Shown here: positions 43,496 through 52,805 of the stretch, piece by piece
How positions within the stretch are numbered: position 1 is the stretch's first letter
Layout: every line of letters begins with the position of its first letter
Assembly (NCBI GenBank): GCA_902634325.1
Contig: CACPJP010000003.1
Coordinates: forward strand, 28,790 to 92,789
Direction of reading: 5' to 3'
DNA from: an uncultured Pelagibacteraceae bacterium
GTDB taxonomy: Bacteria > Pseudomonadota > Alphaproteobacteria > Pelagibacterales > Pelagibacteraceae
DNA: 64,000 nt
Position numbers and translations under genes: made by a program
The notes under the pieces: model-generated
Databases searched by the model: none
What the model saw: the letters and a program-made list of their open reading frames with translations, nothing else
Told to the model about the DNA's origin: nothing

Positions 43496-44134
43496 ATGAA
43501 CCCTAGTGAATCTAAAGTAGAATCAAAGCTAGTTTTAGCTAAAAATCTTAATTTTAATGATAAAAAGCTGGAACTTATCGAATTATTTGTACAAGAGGTT
43601 TTAAATTATAATCAAAAGTATAATTTAATCTCACGTAGCTCTGAAAAAGATATTTGGAACAGACATGTTCTGGATTCTGCTCAACTAGTTAAACATATAG
43701 ATCATAAAAATTTTAATAGCTTAGCTGATTTAGGTACAGGAGGCGGTTTTCCTGGAATTATGCTATCTATTTTTTATAGTGATATTTTCACGTTTCACGT
43801 GAAACTTTATGAAAAATCTAAAGTCAAAGTTAACTTTATTAAATCCATTATAGATAAATTAGGATTAAGAAACGTATATATATATGATAATGATTATCAA
43901 TCTCATATAATAGATACAGATTACATAGTTTGTAGAGCATTTAAGAAGCTACCTGAAATATTAAGAATTTCACGTGAAACTATGAAAAGGCCTCACAAAC
44001 TGATTGTTATGCTGGGAAAGAGTGCACAGGATGAATTAAATAAAGCTTCAAAGGGTATGATTTATAAGTATAAGCTAGTACCCAGCATCACCGAGAGTGA
44101 TTCAAAAATACTTTTAGTTGATGCTACAAAATAA
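43496..44134 (+). CDS. rsmG: RsmG (GidB), 16S rRNA m7G527 methyltransferase
   Basis: A 212-aa methyltransferase. NYNQKYNLISRSSEKDIWNRHVLDSAQL and the SAM motif LADLGTGGGFPGIMLSIFY are diagnostic; ICRAFKKLPEILRIS follows. Two near-perfect parS palindromes are embedded in the coding sequence (43791-43806 and 43966-43981), so the gene also serves as a centromere platform for the ParAB pair directly downstream. Confidence 0.95.
   Translation: MNPSESKVESKLVLAKNLNFNDKKLELIELFVQEVLNYNQKYNLISRSSEKDIWNRHVLDSAQLVKHIDHKNFNSLADLGTGGGFPGIMLSIFYSDIFTFHVKLYEKSKVKVNFIKSIIDKLGLRNVYIYDNDYQSHIIDTDYIVCRAFKKLPEILRISRETMKRPHKLIVMLGKSAQDELNKASKGMIYKYKLVPSITESDSKILLVDATK
43791..43806. other. parS centromere site 1
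   Basis: The perfect 14-bp palindrome GTTTCACGTGAAAC lies inside rsmG. Over the 16-bp consensus TGTTTCACGTGAAACA only the two outermost bases differ (C and T). ParB, encoded about 1.1 kb downstream, would bind here. Confidence 0.85.
43966..43981. other. parS centromere site 2
   Basis: AATTTCACGTGAAACT matches TGTTTCACGTGAAACA at 13 of 16 positions, including the uninterrupted TTTCACGTGAAAC core. It lies 175 bp after site 1 in the same gene. Confidence 0.78.
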
Positions 44135-44137
44135 ATT

Positions 44138-44938
44138 GTGACTGGATCTATAATATCAGTAATAAATCAAAAAGGTGGAGTCGGAAAAACTACGACCGTT
44201 ATAAACCTAGCAACAGCTTTAGCAAAAAAAGGAAAAAAAATCTTAGTAATCGATCTGGATCCTCAAGGCAATGCCACGACTGGTTTGGGCAAGTCAAATA
44301 ATGATGAAGAGAAAAGCATCTACAATGTCCTTATAGGTAAGACATCAGCTCAGGGCGCAATTCAAGAAAGTAGTGTGCCTGGCCTGGACCTTATAGGATC
44401 AAATGTGAACCTATCTGGGCTAGAGGTTGAAACAGCAAATGATGCCAATAGAGCCTTCTTGCTAAAAGAGATTTTAAGCAAGGGAAATGAGTCATGTTTT
44501 AAGAAGTATGAGAATATTTTTATCGACTGCCCACCTTCCTTGAGCTTGCTAACGGTCATGTCTTTAGTCTCCGCAGATGAATTACTAATACCTCTTCAAA
44601 CAGAGTTTTTTGCATTAGAAGGAATCACACAGCTAGTTAAAACGATCGATAGAATAAAAATTAATTTGAATCCAGGACTTGGAATTAGAGGAGTCCTTCT
44701 TACTATGTTTGATAAACGAAACAAACTGTCGTCACAGGTAGATGTTGAGGCCAGGAAGCATTTTAAAGATAAAGTCTACAAAACTGTTGTGCCGAGAAAT
44801 GTCAGATTATCCGAAGCCCCATCTCACGGGATGCCATGTTTGATTTATGATAAAAATTGTTCAGGCAGCAAATCTTACATAAATTTAGCAGAAGAGTTTA
44901 TTAGTCAAAGCAATCAGTCTATGGGTAGTGCAGCATGA
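44138..44938 (+). CDS. parA: ParA, chromosome partitioning ATPase
   Basis: A 266-aa Walker-type ATPase. The deviant Walker A ISVINQKGGVGKTTTVINLATAL is at the N-terminus, then VIDLDPQGNATTGLG (A'), and FIDCPPSLSLLTV (Walker B). It forms gradients on the nucleoid that pull ParB-parS complexes. The start codon is GTG at 44138, 3 bp past rsmG. It overlaps parB by 4 bp. Confidence 0.96.
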   Translation: MTGSIISVINQKGGVGKTTTVINLATALAKKGKKILVIDLDPQGNATTGLGKSNNDEEKSIYNVLIGKTSAQGAIQESSVPGLDLIGSNVNLSGLEVETANDANRAFLLKEILSKGNESCFKKYENIFIDCPPSLSLLTVMSLVSADELLIPLQTEFFALEGITQLVKTIDRIKINLNPGLGIRGVLLTMFDKRNKLSSQVDVEARKHFKDKVYKTVVPRNVRLSEAPSHGMPCLIYDKNCSGSKSYINLAEEFISQSNQSMGSAA

Positions 44939-45783
44939 ATGCAGCAAAAAAAGGTCTTGGGAGAGGATTATCTGCTCTATTTGGTGATATTGAAAAAAAA
45001 TCAGGATCGAATCAAACCAATATAAACAAAGTTCCAATAGCTGATTTACAAAGAAATAAATATCAGCCAAGAACTTTATTCGACGAAGAAAAGCTTATGG
45101 AGTTGTCCTCTTCTATAAAAGAAAATGGTATTATACAGCCAATAGCAGTGCGTCTTAACAAATATGAGCCTGGGAAATATGAAATTATTGCCGGGGAAAG
45201 ACGATGGCTAGCTGCTCAAAAAGCTGGTCTGAATGAGATACCTGTAGTTGTTTTAGACATTGATGATCAGAAAAGTTTAGAGATTGCAATAGTTGAGAAT
45301 GTTCAAAGACAGGATTTAAACGCGATTGAAGAAGCTAAAGGCTACCAAAGATTGGTTAAGGAATTTGGTTATGATCATGAAAAGATTTCAAAATTTATGT
45401 CTAAAAGCAGAAGTCACATAAGTAACACATTAAGATTACTAACACTTCCAAAAGACATAATTAGCATGATCGAAGAAGGACTATTGTCGGCCGGTCAAGC
45501 CAGGCCTCTTATTGGACTTCCTAATGCCAGCAGTATTGCTGAAAATATTGTTAAGAAAAAATTTAGTGCTAGAGAGGTAGAATCATTAATAAAAGAAAAA
45601 AGAACATCTAAAAAATCTGAAAAAAAAGAAGATCCAAATATCACTTTTGTTCAGAATGAAATTGAAAGTAAATTAGGCATGAATGTTCAGATAATAAATA
45701 AAAAGAATAACTCTGGCAAATTAATAATTAAGTATTCGTCTTTAGGTCAGTTCGAGCTTTTATCTAAAAAGCTTAGGAAGTAG
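44935..45783 (+). CDS. parB: ParB, chromosome partitioning CTPase/DNA-binding protein
   Basis: A 282-aa centromere-binding protein. It has the N-terminal GLGRGLSALFGD box, the CTP-binding region NKYQPRTLFDEEKLMELSSSIKENGIIQPIAVR with YEIIAGERRWLAAQKAGL (GERR), ENVQRQDLNAIEEAKGYQRLVKEFGYDHEKISKFMSKSRSHISNTLRLLTLP (helix-turn-helix), and a C-terminal dimerisation region. It binds the parS palindromes in rsmG. Converges on holA with an 11-bp overlap. Confidence 0.96.
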   Translation: MNAAKKGLGRGLSALFGDIEKKSGSNQTNINKVPIADLQRNKYQPRTLFDEEKLMELSSSIKENGIIQPIAVRLNKYEPGKYEIIAGERRWLAAQKAGLNEIPVVVLDIDDQKSLEIAIVENVQRQDLNAIEEAKGYQRLVKEFGYDHEKISKFMSKSRSHISNTLRLLTLPKDIISMIEEGLLSAGQARPLIGLPNASSIAENIVKKKFSAREVESLIKEKRTSKKSEKKEDPNITFVQNEIESKLGMNVQIINKKNNSGKLIIKYSSLGQFELLSKKLRK

Positions 45784-46777
45784 AAGCTGCTTTATCACAA
45801 AGATTTACAATTAGATTTTTAATTAAAATATCGTTATTTGGATTCATTCCTGTTTTTATTAAAATTTCTGTATCAAACAACATTTTTTTTGCTTCTTCTA
45901 ATTTTTTAAGGTTCCAATTTTTAATTTGCTTATAAAAAGTTGGTTTATCTTTCCAAAAAATGGGAGGCCTTAAGTTGTCAATAGCTTTTTCAATATTTTT
46001 ATCTCTTTGATATTGATTATTTAAATCGCAAAGTTTTTCTATCCTATGATTTAATACATTTAAGTAAAGGTAAGCATCCTCATTTTGAAGAATGACATTT
46101 CCTAGATTTTTGTTCAAATTTTCTTTTTCTGCACCCAAACAAGCATCCCTGATGTTATCAAAGTCCAAATTATTGGCGTTATTTAACACTTCTAGAAGCT
46201 TCTCGAATTTGATTTTTTTATCTAAAAAAAGAGATTTAATTTTATCTATTTCATAAGACAAAGTTTTTCTATCTAGCCCAGAGTTATTGACAAGAAAATT
46301 TATGGTTTGTTGGCTTAATCCTGAATAATTAGACAGTTTTTTTCTTAAATATTCAGAAAGGGTTCTTTCGTTGTCTTGATAGCAAGCAATAATTCCTATT
46401 TTTTTTTCTTTTTCAAAAATTTGTCTAATAGATGATTTTTTTTCTAAATTTTGTGCAAATAAAAATATTTTTAGATCAGGATTAGGGTTTTCTAAAATCT
46501 TAATGATTTTATCTTTAATTTTTTCTGAAATTTCATTTATGAAAACAATTTTTTTTTTACTAAATAGTGACGTATTATTTATTTGTTCATCTAAAAGTTT
46601 ACCATTTTTTATAATTTCATTTTGATCAAAATTAATTTGTTCGTATTCTTTAAAATGTTTTTTTATCTGATCCTTAATGTCATCTTTCATTCCAATATTT
46701 TCTCCATATATTAAAGAGATAAAATATTTTTCAATTAAAATTATGTTTTTTTCAACTAAAAAACTTTTTAAGATCAT
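45773..46777 (-). CDS. holA: HolA, DNA polymerase III delta subunit
   Basis: A 334-aa clamp-loader subunit. It opens with ILIEKYFISLIYGENIGMKDDIKDQIKKHFKE and carries NGKLLDEQINNTSLFSKKKIVFINEISEKI, a block typical of delta. The C-terminal part has VLNNANNLDFDNIRDACLGAEKENLNKNLGNVILQNEDAYLYLNVLNHRIEKL. It is the usual neighbour of lptE and leuS in alphaproteobacteria. The start is 3 bp past lptE. Confidence 0.9.
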   Translation of the reverse strand: MILKSFLVEKNIILIEKYFISLIYGENIGMKDDIKDQIKKHFKEYEQINFDQNEIIKNGKLLDEQINNTSLFSKKKIVFINEISEKIKDKIIKILENPNPDLKIFLFAQNLEKKSSIRQIFEKEKKIGIIACYQDNERTLSEYLRKKLSNYSGLSQQTINFLVNNSGLDRKTLSYEIDKIKSLFLDKKIKFEKLLEVLNNANNLDFDNIRDACLGAEKENLNKNLGNVILQNEDAYLYLNVLNHRIEKLCDLNNQYQRDKNIEKAIDNLRPPIFWKDKPTFYKQIKNWNLKKLEEAKKMLFDTEILIKTGMNPNNDILIKNLIVNLCDKAASTS

Positions 46778-46780
46778 ATT

Positions 46781-47251
46781 TTAATTATAAATTAGATTGA
46801 GATCTTTTGTTATTTCTTCAGCTATATTGTCAATCATATTATCAATAATTTTTTTTTCACGATTTAAAGTATCAATATGTACATTCGAGGCTTTATAAGT
46901 GCTTCTTTGAGAAAAACTTTTATCAAGTATTTTTTCACGATTTGACTCAGAAATTATTGTTAAATTAAATATTACCTTTACACTATATTCTGAAGCTGAA
47001 CCATCACTATCTCTATTGGTTATGTCTCTTTTCTTAAGAACATTTATATTAAATAATAGATTATTTTGTGCACCCTCTACTTTGCTAAATTTATTCACTA
47101 ATGACTGACCTAATCTTTTATCACCACTAATAACAGAATTATTTAAATTAAATTTTTGATTTTTTTCATTTAACAAAGGTTGGTAACCACATCCTGGATT
47201 TAAAGCCAAAACTATTAAAAAGAATGTAATTTTTAAAAATTTATAAATCAT
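46781..47251 (-). CDS. lptE: LptE-like LPS-assembly lipoprotein
   Basis: A 156-aa outer-membrane lipoprotein. The signal sequence FLKITFFLIVLALNPGCGYQPLLNEK carries a lipobox ending in Cys, followed by the GYQPL block shared by LptE proteins of this class. It plugs the LptD barrel. Between leuS and holA, as in other alphaproteobacteria. Presence suggests that LPS is made. Confidence 0.88.
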   Translation of the reverse strand: MIYKFLKITFFLIVLALNPGCGYQPLLNEKNQKFNLNNSVISGDKRLGQSLVNKFSKVEGAQNNLLFNINVLKKRDITNRDSDGSASEYSVKVIFNLTIISESNREKILDKSFSQRSTYKASNVHIDTLNREKKIIDNMIDNIAEEITKDLNLIYN

Positions 47252-47252
47252 A

Positions 47253-49787
47253 CTAAGTGGTAATGAAATTAATTATTTTATTTTTAACAAAAATATTTTT
47301 TACAATTTTCTTATCCTTTAAATTTTTCTTAATATTCTCAATCTTTTTGGCTTCTATCAAGGCTTCCTTTTCTGACAAGTCTTTTTTTGTAACAATTAAC
47401 CCTCTTTTTTTTCCATTAACCTGAACTACTAGTGTAATTTCCTGGTCTTTTAATAATGATTTACTTCCTTTTGGCCATTGAATTTCTTCATAAAAATTTT
47501 TCCCCTCTAATTTTGATAAACACTCATATGACAAATGAGGCGCAAAAGGCATGATGATTTTAATGAATTTAGCTTGTGATTCTAATAAGGTTTTATTGCT
47601 TAATTTTTTTGTCAAATTATCCTCAAAAAGACTAGTTATTTCGTATATTTTCGCTATAGCTACGTTTAGATGAAAATTTTCAATTAGATCAGAGATTTTG
47701 AAAAGATATTCATTAAATTTTGTTAAGAATTTTTTTTCATCTCCTGTATCAGATTTTTCATCTTTTTTATCTAGTATCTTATTATTTAGATTCCATATTC
47801 TTTGGATAAACTTATGTGCTGCAGAGACACCCTCAGTTGACCATTGAACATCACGATCTGGTGGACTATCAGATAGTATAAACCACCTTACTGCATCAGC
47901 TCCATAAATTTTTATCATGCTTTCTGGGTCAACAATATTTTTTTTTGATTTCGACATAGCTTCAGATGGGCCAACTTTAACTTTTGAACCATCAATTTTA
48001 GATGCAAATCCCTCTTTCGTCTTTTGAATTTCATCCGGACTTAACCACTTTCCTTCCTTATCTTTATATGTTTCGTGACAAACCATTCCTTGTGTGAAGA
48101 GGCCTTTAAAGGGCTCTTTTACTTTAACTTTATTATTGCAAAACTTAATTGCTCTCATAAAAAATCTTGAATATAATAAGTGCAAAATTGCGTGTTCAAC
48201 ACCACCGATATATTGGTCAACAGGCATCCAATAGCTAAAGGACTTTTCATCAAATGGTTTGCTACTAAGCCTTGGAGAACAAAATCTTATAAAATACCAA
48301 GAAGAGTCTACAAATGTATCCAAAGTATCGGTTTCTCTAATTGCCGATTCTCCCGTTTTTTTGTATTTAGTTTTTTTCCAAGTAGGATGGTTATCAAGAG
48401 GATTTCCTTTATAGTTTAAATCAATATCTTTGGGTAGTTTTATGGGAAGCTCACTTTTATCTACTGGCACAACATCACCATTGTTAAGGTGAATCATAGG
48501 TATTGGACAGCCCCAATATCTTTGTCTGGAGACACCCCAATCTTTTAATCTAAAAGTAATTCTTTTTTTTCCAATTTTTTTCTTTTCAATTTCACTTACA
48601 ATTTTTTCTTTTGCCTTTGAAACACTAAAATTATTAAGAAAATCAGAATTTATAATTTTTCCATCACCAGTGTAAGCACCATTTATTTCTGTATCGGTCG
48701 TATCTTCTGGTTTTACTACAGGAATAATTTCAAGTTTGTACTTTTTTGCAAAATCAAAATCTCGTTGGTCATGTGCTGGACACCCAAAAATTGCTCCAGT
48801 TCCATAGTCCATCAAAATAAAGTTTGCTACATACACTGGGATTTTTTTTTGTTTTATAAACGGATGTTGAGCCATTAAATTGGTTTTAAAGCCAATTTTT
48901 TCTGCATTTGCAATTGCTTCTTCAGTTGTACCAACTTGAGAACATTTTTTTTTAAATTTTATAAAATCTTCTGAATTTTCTAACTTTTTGCATATGGGAT
49001 GATCGACTGATACAGCTAAAAAAGTGGCGCCAAATATAGTATCTGGACGAGTTGTAAAAACTTTTATATCTACATCTTTATTCCATACTTTAAAATTGAT
49101 TTCACAGCCCAAAGATTTTCCAATCCAGTTTTTTTGCATCAATTTAACTTTTTCTGGCCACTCTTTTAAAGTTTCGAGATCTTTAAGCAGTTCATCAGCA
49201 AACTTTGAGATATTAAAAAACCATTGATATAATTTTTTTCTTTCTACTAATGCATTTGAACGCCAACCCCTTCCATCAATCACTTGCTCATTTGCTAAAA
49301 CTGTTTTTTCTACCGGATCCCAATTAACATAAGTTTCTTTTCTAATAACTAGTCCCTTATTGAAAAAATCAATAAATAGCTCTTGTTGATGCTTGTAGTA
49401 CTCCTCATCACATGTGGAGATTTCTAAATCCCAATCAATAGACAAACCTAGTAACTGAAGCTGATGTTTCATCGTAGAAATATTTTTTTTAGTCCAATCA
49501 CTTGGGTTTAGATTATTTTCTCTTGCTGCATTTTCTGCAGGTAAACCAAAAGAATCCCACCCCATAGGATGAAGTACATTAAACCCTTTCATCATTTTGT
49601 ATCTGGCAATTACGTCTCCAATTGCATAGTTTCTGACGTGTCCCATATGAATTTTTCCTGATGGATAAGGAAACATTTCTAGACAATAAAATTTTTTATT
49701 TTTATCAGTATTTTTGAAAGAATTTTTTTTATTAAACCAAAAAGTTTGCCACTTTTTGTCAATTTCTACTACATTGATTTTATTCAT
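47253..49787 (-). CDS. leuS: LeuS, leucyl-tRNA synthetase
   Basis: An 844-aa class Ia synthetase. The HIGH-type motif reads [23 protein letters not shown], the editing domain carries [21 protein letters not shown] and [19 protein letters not shown], and the KMSKS motif is [13 protein letters not shown]. Typical size. It lies 1 bp upstream of lptE. Confidence 0.97.
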   Translation of the reverse strand: MNKINVVEIDKKWQTFWFNKKNSFKNTDKNKKFYCLEMFPYPSGKIHMGHVRNYAIGDVIARYKMMKGFNVLHPMGWDSFGLPAENAARENNLNPSDWTKKNISTMKHQLQLLGLSIDWDLEISTCDEEYYKHQQELFIDFFNKGLVIRKETYVNWDPVEKTVLANEQVIDGRGWRSNALVERKKLYQWFFNISKFADELLKDLETLKEWPEKVKLMQKNWIGKSLGCEINFKVWNKDVDIKVFTTRPDTIFGATFLAVSVDHPICKKLENSEDFIKFKKKCSQVGTTEEAIANAEKIGFKTNLMAQHPFIKQKKIPVYVANFILMDYGTGAIFGCPAHDQRDFDFAKKYKLEIIPVVKPEDTTDTEINGAYTGDGKIINSDFLNNFSVSKAKEKIVSEIEKKKIGKKRITFRLKDWGVSRQRYWGCPIPMIHLNNGDVVPVDKSELPIKLPKDIDLNYKGNPLDNHPTWKKTKYKKTGESAIRETDTLDTFVDSSWYFIRFCSPRLSSKPFDEKSFSYWMPVDQYIGGVEHAILHLLYSRFFMRAIKFCNNKVKVKEPFKGLFTQGMVCHETYKDKEGKWLSPDEIQKTKEGFASKIDGSKVKVGPSEAMSKSKKNIVDPESMIKIYGADAVRWFILSDSPPDRDVQWSTEGVSAAHKFIQRIWNLNNKILDKKDEKSDTGDEKKFLTKFNEYLFKISDLIENFHLNVAIAKIYEITSLFEDNLTKKLSNKTLLESQAKFIKIIMPFAPHLSYECLSKLEGKNFYEEIQWPKGSKSLLKDQEITLVVQVNGKKRGLIVTKKDLSEKEALIEAKKIENIKKNLKDKKIVKNIFVKNKIINFITT

Positions 49788-49798
49788 TAAATTTTAAA

Positions 49799-50347
49799 CT
49801 AATTCTTCTTTTTCTTTGACTGAGAATCTAAAAGAGCAGCTTTTTTTATAATATCTGTTCTAATCGCATCTTCTAATTTATTTGAATTAATTTTTCTTAC
49901 TATGCAGTTGTTCGTTTGGGCTTTACAGGTTTTTTTATGAATTATAATTCTTATGCTATCACCTCGAATTTCATTTGATAGAAATCTGATGGTAAATTTT
50001 AGTGAATCATCAATTGTGTTTGAATCTGTATACCAATCCGTAATTATCATTCCTCCCGAATAGTCTACAGTTACTAAAGGCATAAAATCTATTACATCAA
50101 AAGTTGCTCTCCAAAGTGGATTTGATGTACTAAATTCATACGTAGTTTTTCCACCCTTTCCTACATTCTTTAATGACCAACCACGACCTTCTTCAATATT
50201 TTTCCTAGCTCTTTTTTCACCCTCCATCTCCATTGTTCTTGCATCGCCACCTTTAGGTAGTTTAAAACCTCCTTCACATGCACTTAAAATGAGGCAAAGA
50301 AACAGGACACATGAAGCTTTTAAAAAAATCTTAATTAAATTTTGCAT
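49799..50347 (-). CDS. DUF3576 lipoprotein
   Basis: A 182-aa predicted lipoprotein with lipobox LCLILSACEGG. The body contains GWSLKNVGKGGKTTYEFSTSNPLWRATFDVIDFMPLVTVDYSGGMIITDWYTDS, a hallmark of DUF3576, which in alphaproteobacteria sits upstream of leuS. The function is unknown. It has a basic C-terminus (SQSKKKKN). Confidence 0.88.
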   Translation of the reverse strand: MQNLIKIFLKASCVLFLCLILSACEGGFKLPKGGDARTMEMEGEKRARKNIEEGRGWSLKNVGKGGKTTYEFSTSNPLWRATFDVIDFMPLVTVDYSGGMIITDWYTDSNTIDDSLKFTIRFLSNEIRGDSIRIIIHKKTCKAQTNNCIVRKINSNKLEDAIRTDIIKKAALLDSQSKKKKN

Positions 50348-50529
50348 CTTGATAATTTTTTATAATCCAAAGAACCCCAATAAACATTAAAAAAACCTTC
50401 ATATTTATGTGATATTTTTGCAACATTTTATGAAAAAAAACACAAAACATCAATAAATCAATGAAAAAAATGGTCTTTTTGTTTAATTTTTCACTGTTTA
50501 TTTAAATAAACAAAAACATGGAGATAAAC
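50348..50529 (+). promoter_or_regulatory. Porin leader and promoter region with palindrome
   Basis: A 182-bp A/T-rich gap between DUF3576 and the porin. It ends with an 18-bp perfect palindrome TGTTTATTTAAATAAACA (50495-50512), then the Shine-Dalgarno GGAG (50520-50523). TTTTTGTTTA (50476-50485) can also pair with TAAACAAAAA (50507-50516), so two folds are possible next to the ribosome-binding site. Function unknown. Confidence 0.5.
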
Positions 50530-51558
50530 ATGAAAAACATAACAAAAGTAGGTTTATCAGCACTAGCTGGATCACTAGCTTTCACTTCTGTTCAAGCAGG
50601 AGACATGAGCATTTCAGGTAGTATGATTACCTCTTATACGAAAAAGGGTGGTTACAGCACGACTGGTAACCCTCTAGGTATGAGCAAAGCACTAACTGTT
50701 ACAGGTTCAGGTGAACTAGACAATGGTGTTTCTGTTGCATACAAACAAACTATTACTGACGCAATGGGTTACAACGACTCTGAACTTGTGTTCACTGGCG
50801 TTCCTATGCTTGGTGATGCGACTATAGCAATGACATCTGCTGGTTCTCCACTTAGTGCAATTGATGATTTAACACCAATTGCTTTTGAAGAAGCAAACGC
50901 TTCTGTTGGATCAATCGACGATGTTAATGGTGCTGACGGCGACTATGGTATTAGATATACTTTAGCTGACGTAGCTGGCACAGGTGTTACACTTGATGCT
51001 ATGTACGTACCTAAACTTGGTTCTGGAGACGCTCCTGCAGAAAAAGGAGTATCTGGAGATGGTGCAAATGCTGGAAACGAAGACGCATATGAAGTTGTTC
51101 TTAAAGGAGCAGTTCCAGGCGTTGAAGGTTTAACATTTGCAGTAGGTGGTGCGCAGCTTAACAAAAGCGCAACTGAAACTGTTGCTGCATCTGATTTAGA
51201 TCAGCAAGAAGGTACAGTTAACTTAAACTACGCTATTGGTAGTTTAAAAGTTGGTGCACAAAAATCTGTAGTAGATGTTCAAGGTACTGCTGAAAACATC
51301 TTCAGAACAGATTACGTTGGTGTATCTTACGCGATATCAGATAATCTTTCAGTTTCTTATAACTGGATTGAATCTGATAAACACCGTCAAGGTCAAGCAG
51401 GCGCAGAAACTGTAAGTCAAGAGTTCGATTCAATCAGCTTATCATATACTGCTGGTGGAATGACTATTGGTATACTTGATGCAGATGTAGACAATGCTAC
51501 GTATACATCAGCTAGAGAACAGTCTGCTCGTGCAATTCAAATGACTGTTGCATTCTAA
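50530..51558 (+). CDS. Outer-membrane porin
   Basis: A 342-aa outer-membrane beta-barrel. Signal peptide MKNITKVGLSALAGSLAFTSVQA precedes a Gly/Ser/Thr-rich body with repeated amphipathic strands such as FRTDYVGVSYAISDNLSVSYNWIES. It ends IQMTVAF, the C-terminal Phe recognised by the BAM machinery. Two starts exist: 50518 and 50530; GGAG lies 6 bp before 50530, so this is chosen. Richer codon choice than neighbours and a strong terminator point to very high expression. Confidence 0.92.
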   Translation: MKNITKVGLSALAGSLAFTSVQAGDMSISGSMITSYTKKGGYSTTGNPLGMSKALTVTGSGELDNGVSVAYKQTITDAMGYNDSELVFTGVPMLGDATIAMTSAGSPLSAIDDLTPIAFEEANASVGSIDDVNGADGDYGIRYTLADVAGTGVTLDAMYVPKLGSGDAPAEKGVSGDGANAGNEDAYEVVLKGAVPGVEGLTFAVGGAQLNKSATETVAASDLDQQEGTVNLNYAIGSLKVGAQKSVVDVQGTAENIFRTDYVGVSYAISDNLSVSYNWIESDKHRQGQAGAETVSQEFDSISLSYTAGGMTIGILDADVDNATYTSAREQSARAIQMTVAF

Positions 51559-51562
51559 GTAA

Positions 51563-52141
51563 TTAAAAATTATTTTTTAAAAAAGCCGGCATGTATTTGC
51601 CGGCTTTTTTTTTGTCCTTCAAGAACGCACACCCATGTATGTTTAAAATATTTGTTTTTCTAAAATTCTTTTCATTTAATCCTCCTAGAGCTATGAATTT
51701 TTTTGAAAAATTTCTCGTTAGTAGATTGAATTTCATTGTCCCAAGATGGCCTTCTTTATGCTTATTGGAAGTTTCAAATATCCTTGATAATACAATATGA
51801 TCACAACCCTGATGTATTTTTTCATTGATTTCAGACATGTTGTGAGCACTTCCAATGATTTCTATATTAGGATTGATTTTTTTTAAATGTTTAAACTGTT
51901 TCTTATTATGAGCAGATATGTAGAATTTGCTTGATCTAAGAAAAAATAAAGTTTTTACATCGTTAGGAATAAATAAGCCGATGTTTCTTTTAGTACATTT
52001 GTTGTTAAATTTTTTTAAATCATTCCTTTTAAATTTTTTTGGATTTCTTAAGATTAAAATTGCACCTATTTTTTTTACATAATCTAGGTTAAGCTCTTTC
52101 AGTTTTTCTGTTATGAAATATAGATAAAATTTTTTTATCAT
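51563..52141 (-). CDS. ThiE/TenI-like protein (thiamine phosphate synthase superfamily)
   Basis: A 192-aa TIM-barrel-type protein. YLYFIT at the start, IGSAHNMSEINEKIHQGCDHIVLSRIFETSNKHKEGHLG and FIALGGLNEKNFRK resemble the ThiE/TenI pattern G-S-x-H, GaDy-hlGpvf.T.SK and AlGGI. Key catalytic residues of true ThiE are not evident, so the activity is uncertain. The last 15 residues (KKAGKYMPAFLKNNF) are encoded through the porin terminator hairpin. Its ATG shares two bases with that of the divergent yggS. Confidence 0.72.
   Translation of the reverse strand: MIKKFYLYFITEKLKELNLDYVKKIGAILILRNPKKFKRNDLKKFNNKCTKRNIGLFIPNDVKTLFFLRSSKFYISAHNKKQFKHLKKINPNIEIIGSAHNMSEINEKIHQGCDHIVLSRIFETSNKHKEGHLGTMKFNLLTRNFSKKFIALGGLNEKNFRKTNILNIHGCAFLKDKKKAGKYMPAFLKNNF
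51579..51613 (+). terminator. Rho-independent terminator of the porin gene
   Basis: Stem GCCGGCA / TGCCGGC with loop TGTATT, flanked by A- and T-runs (AAAAAA/TTTTTTTTT), so it can act in both directions. It lies wholly inside the 3' coding end of the convergent ThiE-like gene. Confidence 0.92.
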
Positions 52142-52805
52142 GAATGATGAAGTTATAAATAAGTTAAAATTGATACAACATAATATAGAAAACTTAAATT
52201 ATAATGTAGACAAACCAAATATAATTTGTGTTTCTAAAACATTTTCAATGCCAAAATTAAAACCCCTTATTGATTTCGGCCATTGTCATTTTGGTGAGAA
52301 CAAAGTTCAAGAGGCAGTTGAAAAGTGGAGTAAAATTAAAGAAACACATAAAGGTCTAAAAATTCACATGGTTGGAAAATTACAAACGAATAAAGCTAAA
52401 AAGGCAGTACGTTTGTTTGATTTCGTTCATTCTTTAGACAGCATAAAGTTAGCTGATGCTTTAAAAAAAAGTGAATCCGAATTTAATAAAAAAATATCTT
52501 ATTTTATTCAAATTAATATTGGAAATGAAACTCAGAAATCCGGAATTTATGCTAAAGACGCAAAAGATTTTTTAAAGTACTGCGTTGAGGAAGCAAAACT
52601 AAATATTATAGGATTAATGGTTATTCCACCAAACGATGAAAATACAGCCAAATATTTTCAAGAAACTTCAAATTTAAATTCTAAGCTTGGACTAAAAGAT
52701 TTAAGCATGGGTATGTCTTCTGACTATGAATTGGCCATAAAATTTAAATCCACTTTTTTAAGAATTGGATCTGGAATTTTAGGACCAAGAAATCTTAAGG
52801 AATAA
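52140..52805 (+). CDS. YggS/PLPBP family PLP-binding protein
   Basis: A 221-aa PLP homeostasis protein. The PLP Lys lies in IICVSKTFSMPKLKPLI, followed by HCHFGENKVQEAVEKW, IHMVGKLQTNKAKKAVRLFDFVHSLDS and LSMGMSSDYELAIKFKSTFLRIGSGILG. Length is typical. The start codon overlaps the divergent ThiE-like gene start (CATG). It converges on the YkuD-type gene with an 11-bp overlap. Confidence 0.94.
   Translation: MNDEVINKLKLIQHNIENLNYNVDKPNIICVSKTFSMPKLKPLIDFGHCHFGENKVQEAVEKWSKIKETHKGLKIHMVGKLQTNKAKKAVRLFDFVHSLDSIKLADALKKSESEFNKKISYFIQINIGNETQKSGIYAKDAKDFLKYCVEEAKLNIIGLMVIPPNDENTAKYFQETSNLNSKLGLKDLSMGMSSDYELAIKFKSTFLRIGSGILGPRNLKE

Noticed and set aside
43621-43650. Third parS-like sequence (CTCACGTAGCTC) in rsmG
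   Set aside because: Only the left half resembles parS; the right half is unrelated, so it is probably chance.
50518-50529. First ATG of the porin ORF
   Set aside because: The GGAG after this ATG is the Shine-Dalgarno of the second ATG, which directly begins a proper signal peptide.
50943-51164. Minus-strand ORF of 73 aa inside the porin
   Set aside because: Opposite-strand shadow of the codon-biased porin gene; no recognisable features.
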